64,000 bases of DNA, from NCBI RefSeq assembly GCF_020034665.1, contig NZ_JAIQDI010000002.1, forward strand, positions 2,542,001 to 2,606,000, given 5' to 3'. Source of the stretch: Niabella beijingensis. GTDB lineage: Bacteria > Bacteroidota > Bacteroidia > Chitinophagales > Chitinophagaceae. Both the position numbers and the translations under genes were made by a program. The notes under the pieces are model-generated. The model saw nothing but the letters and a program-made list of their open reading frames with translations. It ran no database searches and had not been told where the DNA came from. This document shows positions 33,939 to 42,564 of the stretch, piece by piece (within the stretch, counting starts at the first letter, position 1; each line of letters opens with the position of its first letter).

Positions 33939-35407
33939 TGTCAAAGACAAAACCCATCAAAGGCAATTTGTTGTTCTGGAAAATCGCCACGGTATTCACC
34001 ATCGTACTGGTAGTGCTCGGCCTGGTATTTATATTGATTGCTTCCCGGTTCTCCAACTCTTATTACATGGCTGCACACCAGCAATTGTACGGAGATCTCG
34101 CCCGGCACCTTGCCACTTTTACACAGCCTATCAAGAACGGGAAACCGGATACCACGGTCACACATGATATCATCCATTCCACCATGGTGGCCAATCCCAG
34201 CGTTGAAGTGTACCTGCTGGATACAGCCGGAAATATTACCGATTTTGTGGTGCCCGACACTACCGTACAGATCCGCCGCATAAATATGGCGATCGTAAAA
34301 AAATGGCTGGCAGCAAAAAACGGTGAACGCCCTATGGGTGACAATCCCAAACAACCCGGGGAACCTGCTATCTTTTCCGTTGCACCCATTAGCGAGAACG
34401 GCCGCCTGTCGGGCTATGTATATGCTGTGCTGGCCAGCGAAAAACAACGCGAGGTGCTGGTGGCATTGAACAGCCATCTTTACCTTCGTCTGAGCGCCGC
34501 TATTTTCTTTACAGCCCTGATCGTAGCATTAATTGTAGGACTTGTTACCTTTTTTCTTATAACAGACAGCATCAGGAAAACAGCTGTTGTAGTACAACGG
34601 TTTAAAGAAGGCGATTACGCTGCGCGTATCGAGGGAAACGCCAGGGGCGAGCTGGGCATGCTTACTTCCACATTCAATGAAATGGCGGATGTTATTGTAA
34701 GCAATTTTGATAAGATAACAGCCACCGACAAATTCAGGCAGGAACTGATCGCCAATGTATCGCATGACCTCCGGACGCCCCTTTCCATCATGCAGGGATA
34801 TATCGAAACCCTGATGATGAAAAAACACGAACTTTCCGATAGCGGACGGGAACGCTATTTGTCCGTGATCCATGCCAGTGCTCAAAAATTATCAGGACTG
34901 GTGGAGCAGCTTTTCCAGTATGCGAAACTGGAGGCCAACCTGGTAACACCCGAAAAAGAGCCCTTCCTGATCAATGAACTGGCTTCGGATATTTTAATGG
35001 CTTACCAGTTAAAGGCAACAGAACGTTCCATCCGTCTTGACCTGGATGCCGGTCGCAACCTGCCCCGTGTCTTTGCAGACATCGCTCTTACTGAGCGCGT
35101 GTTTCAAAACCTGCTCGACAATGCTTTTAAATTCACGCCGGATGGCGGCAGCATCCGGATCGTTCTGTCGGAAGCTCCGGCGGGCGTAAGCGTGCAGGTG
35201 GTGGATACCGGTATTGGCATTGCACCGGAAGACCAGGCATATATCTTTGAGCGCTACAAACAACTCGATAAAGAAACCGTTCCCAAAAAAGGGATGGGGA
35301 TCGGACTCGCGATCGTAAAAAAAATACTGGAATTACATCATACCACTATTGATGTGACCAGCGAACCCGGCAAGGGCGCTGCATTCCGGTTCGTTATGCC
35401 TGCCTGA
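33938..35407 (+). CDS. Sensor histidine kinase (linked to msr operon)
   Basis: 489 residues. A first membrane helix (about 13-34), a periplasmic sensor of about 150 residues (VEVYLLDTAGNITDFVVPD, a PAS/Cache-like beta pattern), and a second helix near 185-208. Then HAMP (TDSIRKTAVVVQRFKEGDY), HisKA (ANVSHDLRTPLSIM) and HATPase (NLLDNAFKFTPDGG, DTGIGI, GMGIGLAIV). Partner of the response regulator just upstream. The signal is unknown; periplasmic oxidative damage is a plausible guess from the divergent msr genes. Confidence 0.93.
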   Translation: MSKTKPIKGNLLFWKIATVFTIVLVVLGLVFILIASRFSNSYYMAAHQQLYGDLARHLATFTQPIKNGKPDTTVTHDIIHSTMVANPSVEVYLLDTAGNITDFVVPDTTVQIRRINMAIVKKWLAAKNGERPMGDNPKQPGEPAIFSVAPISENGRLSGYVYAVLASEKQREVLVALNSHLYLRLSAAIFFTALIVALIVGLVTFFLITDSIRKTAVVVQRFKEGDYAARIEGNARGELGMLTSTFNEMADVIVSNFDKITATDKFRQELIANVSHDLRTPLSIMQGYIETLMMKKHELSDSGRERYLSVIHASAQKLSGLVEQLFQYAKLEANLVTPEKEPFLINELASDILMAYQLKATERSIRLDLDAGRNLPRVFADIALTERVFQNLLDNAFKFTPDGGSIRIVLSEAPAGVSVQVVDTGIGIAPEDQAYIFERYKQLDKETVPKKGMGIGLAIVKKILELHHTTIDVTSEPGKGAAFRFVMPA

Positions 35408-35525
35408 TTCCAATACAACATCTTTTACATCCGAAACTTACACAACAAAGTACTAACTTGCGCAGCTCAGGGGCACCGCTGCTTTTTATACCTTTGTACT
35501 GGTGCTTGGGAGCAATCTGTTACGG

Positions 35526-37370
35526 ATGAAACAAAATTATTTAAGAAAATACCACAGCTTTTTACGATTCAAAAGGGATTTTACCCGGTACAGTATCCGG
35601 AAGGCAAAAAGTTATGAGGTCATTCTGCACTGGTTAAAAAGCCGGATGAACCGGACACAATTCCTTATCCTTTCAGGGATCCTGGTTGGCATCACTTCCG
35701 GATTGGCGGGTGTGGCCTTAAAATTACTGGTCCACCATATCCACTACTTCATTACCCATAAGATCCATTTTGAATACCAGGTCCTGTTTTACATCGTCTT
35801 CCCTTTCCTGGGTATCGTTCTTACAACCGCGATCGTCATCACTTTTTTTAAAGGCCAGTCCCGGAAAGGGATCGGGGCCATCCTCTACGAGATCGCGCAG
35901 AACTCAAGTATTGTTTCACCCGTTAAGATGTACTCACAGGTCATCCAGAGCGCCGTTACGGTTGGCCTGGGCGGCTCTGCCGGGCTTGAAAGCCCGATTG
36001 CCGTTACCGGTTCCGCCATCGGATCGAATTTTGCCCAGACCTATAAACTCAACTATAAGGAGCGGACCCTGTTGCTCGCCGCCGGTGCCACAGCGGGTAT
36101 CGCTTCTGCATTTAACGCGCCCATCGCCGGTATCATGTTTGCTTTTGAGATATTGCTCACCGGTGTGGTGTTTACAGATTTTATTCCCCTGGTGGTTGCG
36201 GCTGTCTGCGGCAGCCTGGTATCAAAGGTCATCTTACAGGAGGATGCCCTGTTCCGGTTTCATGCAAGAGAGCCCTTCAATTACCTCAACACACTGTATT
36301 ACCTGGTACTGGGATTGCTGACCGCCTTTTATGCCCGGTATTTCCTGGTCATCAGTCAGAAGATCGAGCGGTGGTTTGAATGGATGAAGTTGTCCAAAAT
36401 GCGGCGGGCAATGGTAGGCGGCGTGCTGCTTTCCATTCTCTGCGTGCTGCTGCCCCCGTTATTCGGCGAGGGATACGACGCCGTAAAAGCATTTACCAAC
36501 GGGCAGGTATCCGCTATCCTGCACAATAGTTTTTTCCGCTATTTTGAGGTTAAGGAATGGACGGTGATCGTGTTTCTGGCATTGATCTGTATACTTAAGG
36601 CCTTTGCCACCCCCTTCACGTTATTTGGCGGCGGGAACGGCGGCAACTTTGCCCCTTCTTTATTTGCAGGGGGTACACTGGGGTATTTGTTTGCATTGCT
36701 TTGCAAGCTTGCCGGGTTTGAGAATGTGCCGGAAACCAACCTGGTGCTTGCAGGGATGGCGGGCGTCATGAGCGGTGTATTGTATGCGCCCCTTACGGCG
36801 ATCTTCCTCATTGCTGAATCCAGTTTCGGATATGATCTTTTTATTCCCCTGATGATCGTATCGGTAATATCCTATTTAATTGCGAAGCGCTTCTCTCCCG
36901 TTTCACCGGACCTGAAAAAACTCGCTGACGAGGGAAAGATCTTTACAAAGGAACATGACAAGAACCTGTTGTCGCTGCTGCATATCCCCGACCTGATCGA
37001 CAGGCAGGCGCAGCGGATCCCACCCGACGCAACACTCAACAAATTGCTGGAGATCATTAAAACAGGCAACAAGAATATTTTTGCAGTGGTGGATGAAAAA
37101 GAAAAACTTTCCGGAGTGCTGACACTGGATGACCTAAGACCTGTAATGTTCGTCCCCGATCCTGACCAGATCCGGATCGCTTCGCTTATGAAAGCTCCTC
37201 CTGTCCTTATATACCTGGATGATGACATGTTGCAGACCATACAGGCATTCGACAAAACGGGTGCCTGGCAATTGCCGGTGATCGACCGTGATGAGAGGTT
37301 CATCGGGTTCATATCCAAATCAACGATCCTGTCAAGCTACAGAAAGCTGATGCAGACCTATTCGGAGTAA
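35526..37370 (+). CDS. CLC-family chloride channel/transporter with CBS pair
   Basis: 614 residues from the ATG at 35526 (a GTG eight codons earlier is less likely). CLC signatures: GSAGLESPIAVTGSAIG with the gating-type Glu at about 155, FNAPIAGIMFAFE, and GGGNGGNFAPSLFAGG. A CBS-domain pair occupies the last about 125 residues (DATLNKLLEIIKTGNKNIF, QLPVIDRDERFIGFI), usually a nucleotide-sensing regulator. It moves chloride, or exchanges it for protons, across the inner membrane. A TACCTTTG box at 35489-35496 is a possible -7 element. Confidence 0.92.
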   Translation: MKQNYLRKYHSFLRFKRDFTRYSIRKAKSYEVILHWLKSRMNRTQFLILSGILVGITSGLAGVALKLLVHHIHYFITHKIHFEYQVLFYIVFPFLGIVLTTAIVITFFKGQSRKGIGAILYEIAQNSSIVSPVKMYSQVIQSAVTVGLGGSAGLESPIAVTGSAIGSNFAQTYKLNYKERTLLLAAGATAGIASAFNAPIAGIMFAFEILLTGVVFTDFIPLVVAAVCGSLVSKVILQEDALFRFHAREPFNYLNTLYYLVLGLLTAFYARYFLVISQKIERWFEWMKLSKMRRAMVGGVLLSILCVLLPPLFGEGYDAVKAFTNGQVSAILHNSFFRYFEVKEWTVIVFLALICILKAFATPFTLFGGGNGGNFAPSLFAGGTLGYLFALLCKLAGFENVPETNLVLAGMAGVMSGVLYAPLTAIFLIAESSFGYDLFIPLMIVSVISYLIAKRFSPVSPDLKKLADEGKIFTKEHDKNLLSLLHIPDLIDRQAQRIPPDATLNKLLEIIKTGNKNIFAVVDEKEKLSGVLTLDDLRPVMFVPDPDQIRIASLMKAPPVLIYLDDDMLQTIQAFDKTGAWQLPVIDRDERFIGFISKSTILSSYRKLMQTYSE

Positions 37371-37431
37371 CAAACGGACCTGCATTTCAGCCACCCGGGC
37401 ATACCGGGATCTCCGGGCCGGGGATAAAAAA

Positions 37432-37479
37432 TTTGCGCAATCAAATAATTGCGCTTATATTTGCAATCATTTAGTTGCA
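37432..37479 (+). promoter_or_regulatory. ArsR-controlled promoter with two operator copies
   Basis: A -33 TTTG (37432-37435) and -7 TATATTTG (37456-37463) are separated by 20 bp, the Bacteroidota arrangement. One perfect dyad GCGCAAT-N6-ATTGCGC (37435-37454) fills the spacer. A second, TGCAA-N8-TTGCA (37462-37479), covers the start region. Both share GCAATCAwwTArTTGC. Binding of the downstream ArsR-type protein here would block RNA polymerase. Confidence 0.75.
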
Positions 37480-37483
37480 TAAT

Positions 37484-37837
37484 ATGATTATCAGAAGAGA
37501 TGTTTTCCAGGCCATTGCAGACCCCACACGGCGACAGATCATCGATCTGCTCGCAAAGCAGCCGCTCCATGTAACTGCCATCGCGGAACGATTTGACGTA
37601 AGCAGACAGGCGGTATCGGTTCATGTAAGGATCCTTGCTGAATGCGGGCTCCTGACGGTCACACAAAAAGGCAGGGAACGTTATTGTAACGCACAGCTGG
37701 ACAAACTGGGGGAAGTCGCTTCCTGGACGGCACAATACAAACAATTCTGGGAAGGCCGGTTTTCCGCCCTGGACAATTACCTGGATACGATAAAAACCAA
37801 AAAATCCAAAAATGCAAAACGAACAAAACCCGGCTGA
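37484..37837 (+). CDS. ArsR/SmtB-fold transcriptional repressor
   Basis: 117 residues from the ATG at 37484. A winged helix: FQAIADPTRRQIIDLLAKQ, VTAIAERFDVSRQAVSVHVRIL, GLLTVTQKGRERYCNAQ. No metal-binding Cys cluster of the SmtB/ArsR metal type is seen, so it belongs to the branch usually paired with AHSA1/SRPBCC genes. The next gene starts 26 bp before its stop and encodes such a protein. Two dyads overlapping its own promoter suggest autorepression. Confidence 0.9.
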   Translation: MIIRRDVFQAIADPTRRQIIDLLAKQPLHVTAIAERFDVSRQAVSVHVRILAECGLLTVTQKGRERYCNAQLDKLGEVASWTAQYKQFWEGRFSALDNYLDTIKTKKSKNAKRTKPG

Positions 37838-38303
37838 TACAGCACAGGAAGTAAGGATCACTCATGTTTTTAATGCCGACCCGGAAACCGTCTTCCGCGC
37901 CTGGACAGACCCCGGTCAGCTTGCAGCCTGGTATGCACCGGAAGGTTGTACCATAGCATTTAAAAAGATCGCTGTCAGAAAGGGAGGAGGATTTCATTCC
38001 TGTGTTCACAATCCCGGGCACAGTGATTGCTGGTGTAAAGGAACCTATCTTGAAATAGACCCGCCCCGGAAACTCGTATTCACGGCGGAAGTTACAGACG
38101 AACAGGGGAACGACATCGACCCGGTAAGTGTGGGTATGCCTGCAGGCTGGCCTGCCAGAACAATGGTAACGGTCGATTTCAGACCGATTGGTGCACAAAC
38201 TGAAGTCACTCTGCACCAGACAGTGGCTGCGCCGCTTGCTAAGTCCACCGGCGCCTTCAACGGCTGGATCGAAATGTTCAACCGTCTCAATCAGCAATTA
38301 TGA
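37812..38303 (+). CDS. SRPBCC/AHSA1 (Activator of Hsp90 homologue-like) family protein
   Basis: 163 residues with a START-like fold: VRITHVFNADPETVFRAWTDP, AWYAPEGC, GTYLEIDPPRKLVFT, TEVTLHQTVAAPLAKS and a C-terminal GWIEMFNRLNQQL helix. Such proteins bind hydrophobic ligands in a deep cavity and are commonly encoded with an ArsR repressor, as here (26-bp overlap upstream, 4-bp ATGA overlap downstream). Ligand unknown. Confidence 0.88.
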   Translation: MQNEQNPADTAQEVRITHVFNADPETVFRAWTDPGQLAAWYAPEGCTIAFKKIAVRKGGGFHSCVHNPGHSDCWCKGTYLEIDPPRKLVFTAEVTDEQGNDIDPVSVGMPAGWPARTMVTVDFRPIGAQTEVTLHQTVAAPLAKSTGAFNGWIEMFNRLNQQL

Positions 38304-39184
38304 ACCGGTTCCTGCTGCCGGCCCTTCTCCTCCTGTGCCTCATCGCCTGTAACACCGCGCCGGATCAAAAAAACAATATCATGCAGCACTCAGAAAATGA
38401 CAGCCCCTTCTTCCGGAGCGGCTACTCCGATGTAAACGGCATCAGGATGTACTACGAACTGTATGGCACCGGAAATCCCCTCGTGCTCATCCATGGCGGC
38501 GGTTCCACCATACAGACAACTTTCGGAAGGGTGATCCCCCTGCTGGCCCGGCACCGGCAGCTTATTTGTGTGGAGCTGCAGGCCCATGGCCGCACCGGGG
38601 ACCGCAACACCGGGTTGTCTTTTGACCAGGATGCCGATGATGTGGCGACCCTGTTGCAGCATCTTTCCGTTAAAAAAGCGGACCTCTTTGGATTCAGCAA
38701 CGGGGCCAATACCGCACTGCGGATCGCTATCCGGCATCCGCAGCTTTGCAACCGGATCATTGCCGGGTCTTTTCTGCTCAAACGCGACGGAACCACACCG
38801 CAGTTCTGGGAAGCGATGAAGAAAGCAACTTTTTCCCAGATGCCGCAGCAATACAAGGATGCTTTTCTCAGTGTTACCCCGGATACCGCAAAACTGCGGA
38901 ACCTGTTCCAACGCTGTGCCGACCGTATGAACGGATTCAGGGATTTCAGCGATACAGAAATAAGATCGATAAGGGCTCCGGTGCTCCTGGTAAACGGAGA
39001 CAGGGATGTAGCAGGTCCCGGGCATATAATCACCCTGTCAAAACTGATCCCTCATGCCCGTATTGCCATCATTCCCGGTGGCCACGGAGCTTATATCGGC
39101 GAGATTACGGCCCTCCAACCCGGGGATACCCTTTACCGGTCGTTTGTGCCCATTGCTGAAAAATTTCTGGACGGGAAGGATTGA
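38300..39184 (+). CDS. Alpha/beta-hydrolase lipoprotein
   Basis: 294 residues. A lipoprotein signal (RFLLPALLLLCLIACNTAP, Cys at about 14) is followed by an alpha/beta hydrolase: LVLIHGGGSTIQTTFGRV (oxyanion region), nucleophile elbow GFSNGAN, acid region VLLVNGDRDVAG and catalytic His in IPGGHGAYIGE. The substrate is unknown. It is the last gene of the ArsR-AHSA1-hydrolase operon with ATGA coupling. Envelope localisation is unusual for an ArsR/AHSA1 partner. Confidence 0.88.
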   Translation: MNRFLLPALLLLCLIACNTAPDQKNNIMQHSENDSPFFRSGYSDVNGIRMYYELYGTGNPLVLIHGGGSTIQTTFGRVIPLLARHRQLICVELQAHGRTGDRNTGLSFDQDADDVATLLQHLSVKKADLFGFSNGANTALRIAIRHPQLCNRIIAGSFLLKRDGTTPQFWEAMKKATFSQMPQQYKDAFLSVTPDTAKLRNLFQRCADRMNGFRDFSDTEIRSIRAPVLLVNGDRDVAGPGHIITLSKLIPHARIAIIPGGHGAYIGEITALQPGDTLYRSFVPIAEKFLDGKD

Positions 39185-39506
39185 TCATTCATCCGGAGCC
39201 CGCAGCCCATTTCACAGAAAAGAAAAATATCCATCCCGGCGGGGAGGCCGGGAGCAGGGCTGTTACCAGGCCTTCGCTTACAGATCCCGTTTATTTTTCC
39301 CGGTGCAGCCGGACACGCCTTTAAAGAATAAAATCGTTAAACCCGGTGAAACTGCGTATCTTTGCGCACTTTATGTTATTCCTGCACTGCATTTGTTTCC
39401 TTCCTTCTCCGTTCAAATATAGTGGCTGCTTAACGTAAGACAGGTATTGCATCAATAATCCTGTTGCTGCTGTTATCTGGATTTATTCATCTTTAATTTT
39501 ATTCAA
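39185..39506 (+). promoter_or_regulatory. Leader/promoter region of DEAD-box helicase gene
   Basis: No coding frame supported. A TATCTTTG -7-like box at 39357-39364 lies about 143 nt upstream of the helicase start, implying a long 5' leader. This is common for cold-induced RNA-helicase mRNAs. A 6-bp stem CCCGGC/GCCGGG lies at 39235-39252 with no U-tract. Confidence 0.4.
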
Positions 39507-40787
39507 TTGTCGTTTAATAATCTGCAGCTTATTGCTCCGATACTTAAAGCATTAAGCCATGAGGGGTATACCACTCCCACTCCCATACAGGAAAAATCCA
39601 TACCGGTGATCCTTCAAAAAAAAGACCTTCTTGCCTGTGCACAAACGGGCACCGGTAAAACCGCCTCCTTTGCCCTGCCGCTGTTACAACTGCTGTACGG
39701 GCAGAAACAGGAGCCCTCGCATAACCCCAAAGTGCTGGTACTGGTGCCAACAAGAGAACTGGCCCTGCAGGTATCAGAAAGTTTTACCGCCTATGGCAGG
39801 TACCTGCCCTTGAAACAGGTAGTCATTTTTGGCGGTGTATCACAGCACAACCAGGTAAGAGCATTGCAACGGTCCGTGGATGTTTTAATTGCCACCCCCG
39901 GCCGGCTGCTGGACCTGATCAACCAGGGTTATCCACTGGTAGAAGCGATCAGCTACCTGGTACTGGATGAAGCCGACCGCATGCTGGACATGGGTTTTAT
40001 CCACGACGTAAAAAGGATCCTTGCCCGTCTGCCGCAGCAGCGCCAGACCATTTTCTTTTCCGCCACCATGCCACCGGAAGTACAAAAACTCTCCGACGCG
40101 CTGTTAAAGCAGCCTGTAAAAATAGAGATCACTCCGCCGGCAACAACAGTAGATAAGATACAGCAGTCCGTATATCATACCGAGAAACCGAATAAGCCCG
40201 CCCTGCTCCTGCATGTACTGCAAAATGCAGGCGCGGAGTCCACACTGGTCTTTGCAAGAACAAAATACGGCGCAGACAAGATCGCCAAGAGCCTGAACCG
40301 GTCCGGCATCAGCGCGGCAGCCATACATGGCAACAAATCGCAGGGTGCCCGGCAAACCGCACTTGGCAATTTCAAAACAGGAAAAATAAGCGTACTGGTT
40401 GCCACTGATATCGCCGCAAGAGGCATTGATATCGATGGTATGGGTTATGTGATCAACTATGAATTACCCAATATCCCGGAGACCTATGTACACCGCATCG
40501 GACGCACCGGACGCGCCGGCGCCAGCGGCATTGCTGTTTCTTTCTGTGATGCAGAAGAGCAGCCTTACCTGAAGGACATTCAAAAACTGATCAATAAAAC
40601 CATCCCGGTAGTTAAGGGGCATCCTTTTGAACCGGCATCTCCGCAACGTACAGAGTCCGCTCCGTCGCAACCGGCTGCGGATGAAAAACGGAAACAGCAC
40701 TGGAAGCCTAAGAAGACGGGGCATTTCCATAACCGGTATAAAAAACCGGGACAGAAAACACCGGCAATGCGGGGCGACGACCGATAA
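39507..40787 (+). CDS. DEAD-box RNA helicase, RhlE-like
   Basis: 426 residues. Motifs: Q-motif (YTTPTPIQEKSIP), I (AQTGTGKT), Ia (PTRELALQ), II (VLDEADRMLDMGF), III (FSATMP), V (VATDIAARGIDI), VI (HRIGRTGRAG), then a basic tail (WKPKKTGHFHNRYKKPGQK). The start is a TTG at 39507: MSFNNLQLIAPILKAL matches the conserved beginning of RhlE homologues and no ATG fits. It unwinds structured RNA in ribosome assembly or decay. Monocistronic. Confidence 0.94.
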   Translation: MSFNNLQLIAPILKALSHEGYTTPTPIQEKSIPVILQKKDLLACAQTGTGKTASFALPLLQLLYGQKQEPSHNPKVLVLVPTRELALQVSESFTAYGRYLPLKQVVIFGGVSQHNQVRALQRSVDVLIATPGRLLDLINQGYPLVEAISYLVLDEADRMLDMGFIHDVKRILARLPQQRQTIFFSATMPPEVQKLSDALLKQPVKIEITPPATTVDKIQQSVYHTEKPNKPALLLHVLQNAGAESTLVFARTKYGADKIAKSLNRSGISAAAIHGNKSQGARQTALGNFKTGKISVLVATDIAARGIDIDGMGYVINYELPNIPETYVHRIGRTGRAGASGIAVSFCDAEEQPYLKDIQKLINKTIPVVKGHPFEPASPQRTESAPSQPAADEKRKQHWKPKKTGHFHNRYKKPGQKTPAMRGDDR

Positions 40788-40830
40788 CCAGTACAGCATT
40801 TTGTAAACGTACCCCAGACCGGCCCCGGGC

Positions 40831-41889
40831 TTATATTGCGGAAGCAGCAGGGATCCTCCGGGTGCGTTCCCGCATCAGCCGGATGGCCTGCTCCCGGGTT
40901 TCAAACATATTGTTGATGTTGACCAGGTTTGCAGCCAGCTTATTATACTGCTTGGTCATCAGGTAATAAAAAACATGCAGGTAATGGATTCCGTCAAATA
41001 CAATCGCTTTCTGCCGGGCGAACTCGTCTTTCCTTTTTAAAAATTCTCCGGGCATATCGGTATAATGCATTCCCGGCCGCAAGTGATGTATAATGTGGTA
41101 GCCATCGTTCCAGCAGGTATGATTATAGGAAGTATTAATACAGTTGATCGAATTCGTATAAATATTCTCCGGATCGTTGTCGTCGATAAAAGAATGCTGT
41201 GTCCAGTTGCCAAGCATCATCACAAACCGGGCAAACAACAAAGGCAGCACCAAAACCATCAGCGTTGCCTTCAGGTTTACAAAGCAGAGCAGGACACAGG
41301 CAACGATATAACACCACTCCCCGAGCGTCAACCGGGTATAGAGCCTTTTTCTTTTCCGCACATACAGGTACTGGAATGTTTGTATAACGCCCAGGAAAAG
41401 AAAATTAAAAAAATAGGCCAGAAAGCTCCGGAAGCTGTCGCGCTGGTAGCGCATCGTACTGCTGGAGTCGGCTTCATTATTGTTCTCCACATGATGCATG
41501 CCCATATGATGACTAAAATAACTTTCCGGTGTATGTCCGAACAGCGGGCACACAATCCAGCTGATATACCCGTGTATTTTTTGCTGATAGGCCGGTTTAA
41601 ACATTTTCCGGTGGCACATACAGTGAAACATCAGACCAAACCGGCCTTTAAAATAGAATTGTGCAAAATAAAAATAGATCGCTGCAACAAGCCACCAGAC
41701 CCAACCGGTTAAAAGCGGCGTGAATAACAACACGGCTACGGGCAATATAAAAACATGGATCCGTGAAAGCAGGTACAGAAACGGAAGGTCTCTCTTATCA
41801 TTCATAAAACGGAGCCAGAGCTTCTCATAGCTGTTAAAACGGGTCTTGTGCGTGTAGGCAGGATCAGTTAACGCAGATAAAATTTTCAT
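40831..41889 (-). CDS. Fatty acid desaturase-type membrane di-iron enzyme
   Basis: 352 residues with four or more membrane helices and the three His boxes of membrane desaturases/hydroxylases: HCMCH (about 89-93), HHMGMHH (127-133) and NDGYHIIHH near 267. The di-iron centre inserts double bonds or hydroxyls in acyl chains or related lipids. It needs a ferredoxin reductase; the PaaE-like protein at 6503 is one possible supplier. An NWTQHSFID segment supplies another conserved His. Lies alone on the minus strand beyond the helicase. Confidence 0.85.
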   Translation of the reverse strand: MKILSALTDPAYTHKTRFNSYEKLWLRFMNDKRDLPFLYLLSRIHVFILPVAVLLFTPLLTGWVWWLVAAIYFYFAQFYFKGRFGLMFHCMCHRKMFKPAYQQKIHGYISWIVCPLFGHTPESYFSHHMGMHHVENNNEADSSSTMRYQRDSFRSFLAYFFNFLFLGVIQTFQYLYVRKRKRLYTRLTLGEWCYIVACVLLCFVNLKATLMVLVLPLLFARFVMMLGNWTQHSFIDDNDPENIYTNSINCINTSYNHTCWNDGYHIIHHLRPGMHYTDMPGEFLKRKDEFARQKAIVFDGIHYLHVFYYLMTKQYNKLAANLVNINNMFETREQAIRLMRERTRRIPAASAI

Positions 41890-42018
41890 TCAGACTTATA
41901 AAAGGATAATTAAATGTGCTGCAATATAGTCTTATAAACCGGCACATCCGGAATTTTATAGCGACCGGGTGTTAAATATTCCCCATTCTTGTGTTTAAGG
42001 CTTTACTCAGTGCCGCTA

Positions 42019-42056
42019 AATGACAATCCACCTCAATACTTAAACTATTTGTCATT
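42019..42056. promoter_or_regulatory. 8-bp inverted repeat in divergent intergenic region
   Basis: AATGACAA (42019-42026) and TTGTCATT (42049-42056) are perfect inverted repeats 22 bp apart. They lie between the desaturase gene and the rightward small gene. It could be a regulator site; no cognate regulator is adjacent. Confidence 0.3.
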
Positions 42057-42172
42057 GCCGGTGTTATAAACTTGTATATAGCTAACTGGTTCGTTCTGAA
42101 GGTTGTTCCAAGCCTGCAACCGCCGTGGTGTAATGATTTTCTGGTTATTTCACGTTATTAAACTCATTTAAA

Positions 42173-42397
42173 ATGCCTGATATGCCCCACTCCAGCAAAA
42201 CAGCCCTAACGGTGCTTCTTGAAAATGTTGAGATGACTGCTTCGAATATCTGTTTTACCGGTGATGCCATCGCAATGCTGGAAAATTATACCGTCAAAGG
42301 CGCCGTACTGAACCTGGACGACTGGCACTGGCATGCAGAACAAAGAGGCGGTCTTACATTCTATATCATCACCAGCCTCAAGCAGGCAGACTCTTAA
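42173..42397 (+). CDS. Small hypothetical protein (74 aa)
   Basis: Begins MPDMPHSSKTALTVLLENV, and MPHSSK at 42182 is an alternative start. The remaining sequence (CFTGDAIAMLENYTVKGAV, DDWHWHAEQRGGLTFYIIT) has a regular alternation suggesting a small alpha/beta domain with a short His/Trp-rich loop. No signal peptide. I do not recognise it. It lies 168 bp before the KAS III gene on the same strand. Confidence 0.45.
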   Translation: MPDMPHSSKTALTVLLENVEMTASNICFTGDAIAMLENYTVKGAVLNLDDWHWHAEQRGGLTFYIITSLKQADS

Positions 42398-42564
42398 CAA
42401 CTGCTGCCATTTTCCGATTATGACAATATTTAGCCGAAGCTCTCAAAAATAAATAGTACATTCAGGAACTGTTATTTACTTCACTGATTGTTCTACTGTT
42501 TTCTGGTAAGGCAACCGTATAGTAACCCTGACGCGTATTTAGCTTTACTCGAAAAAACGACAAC

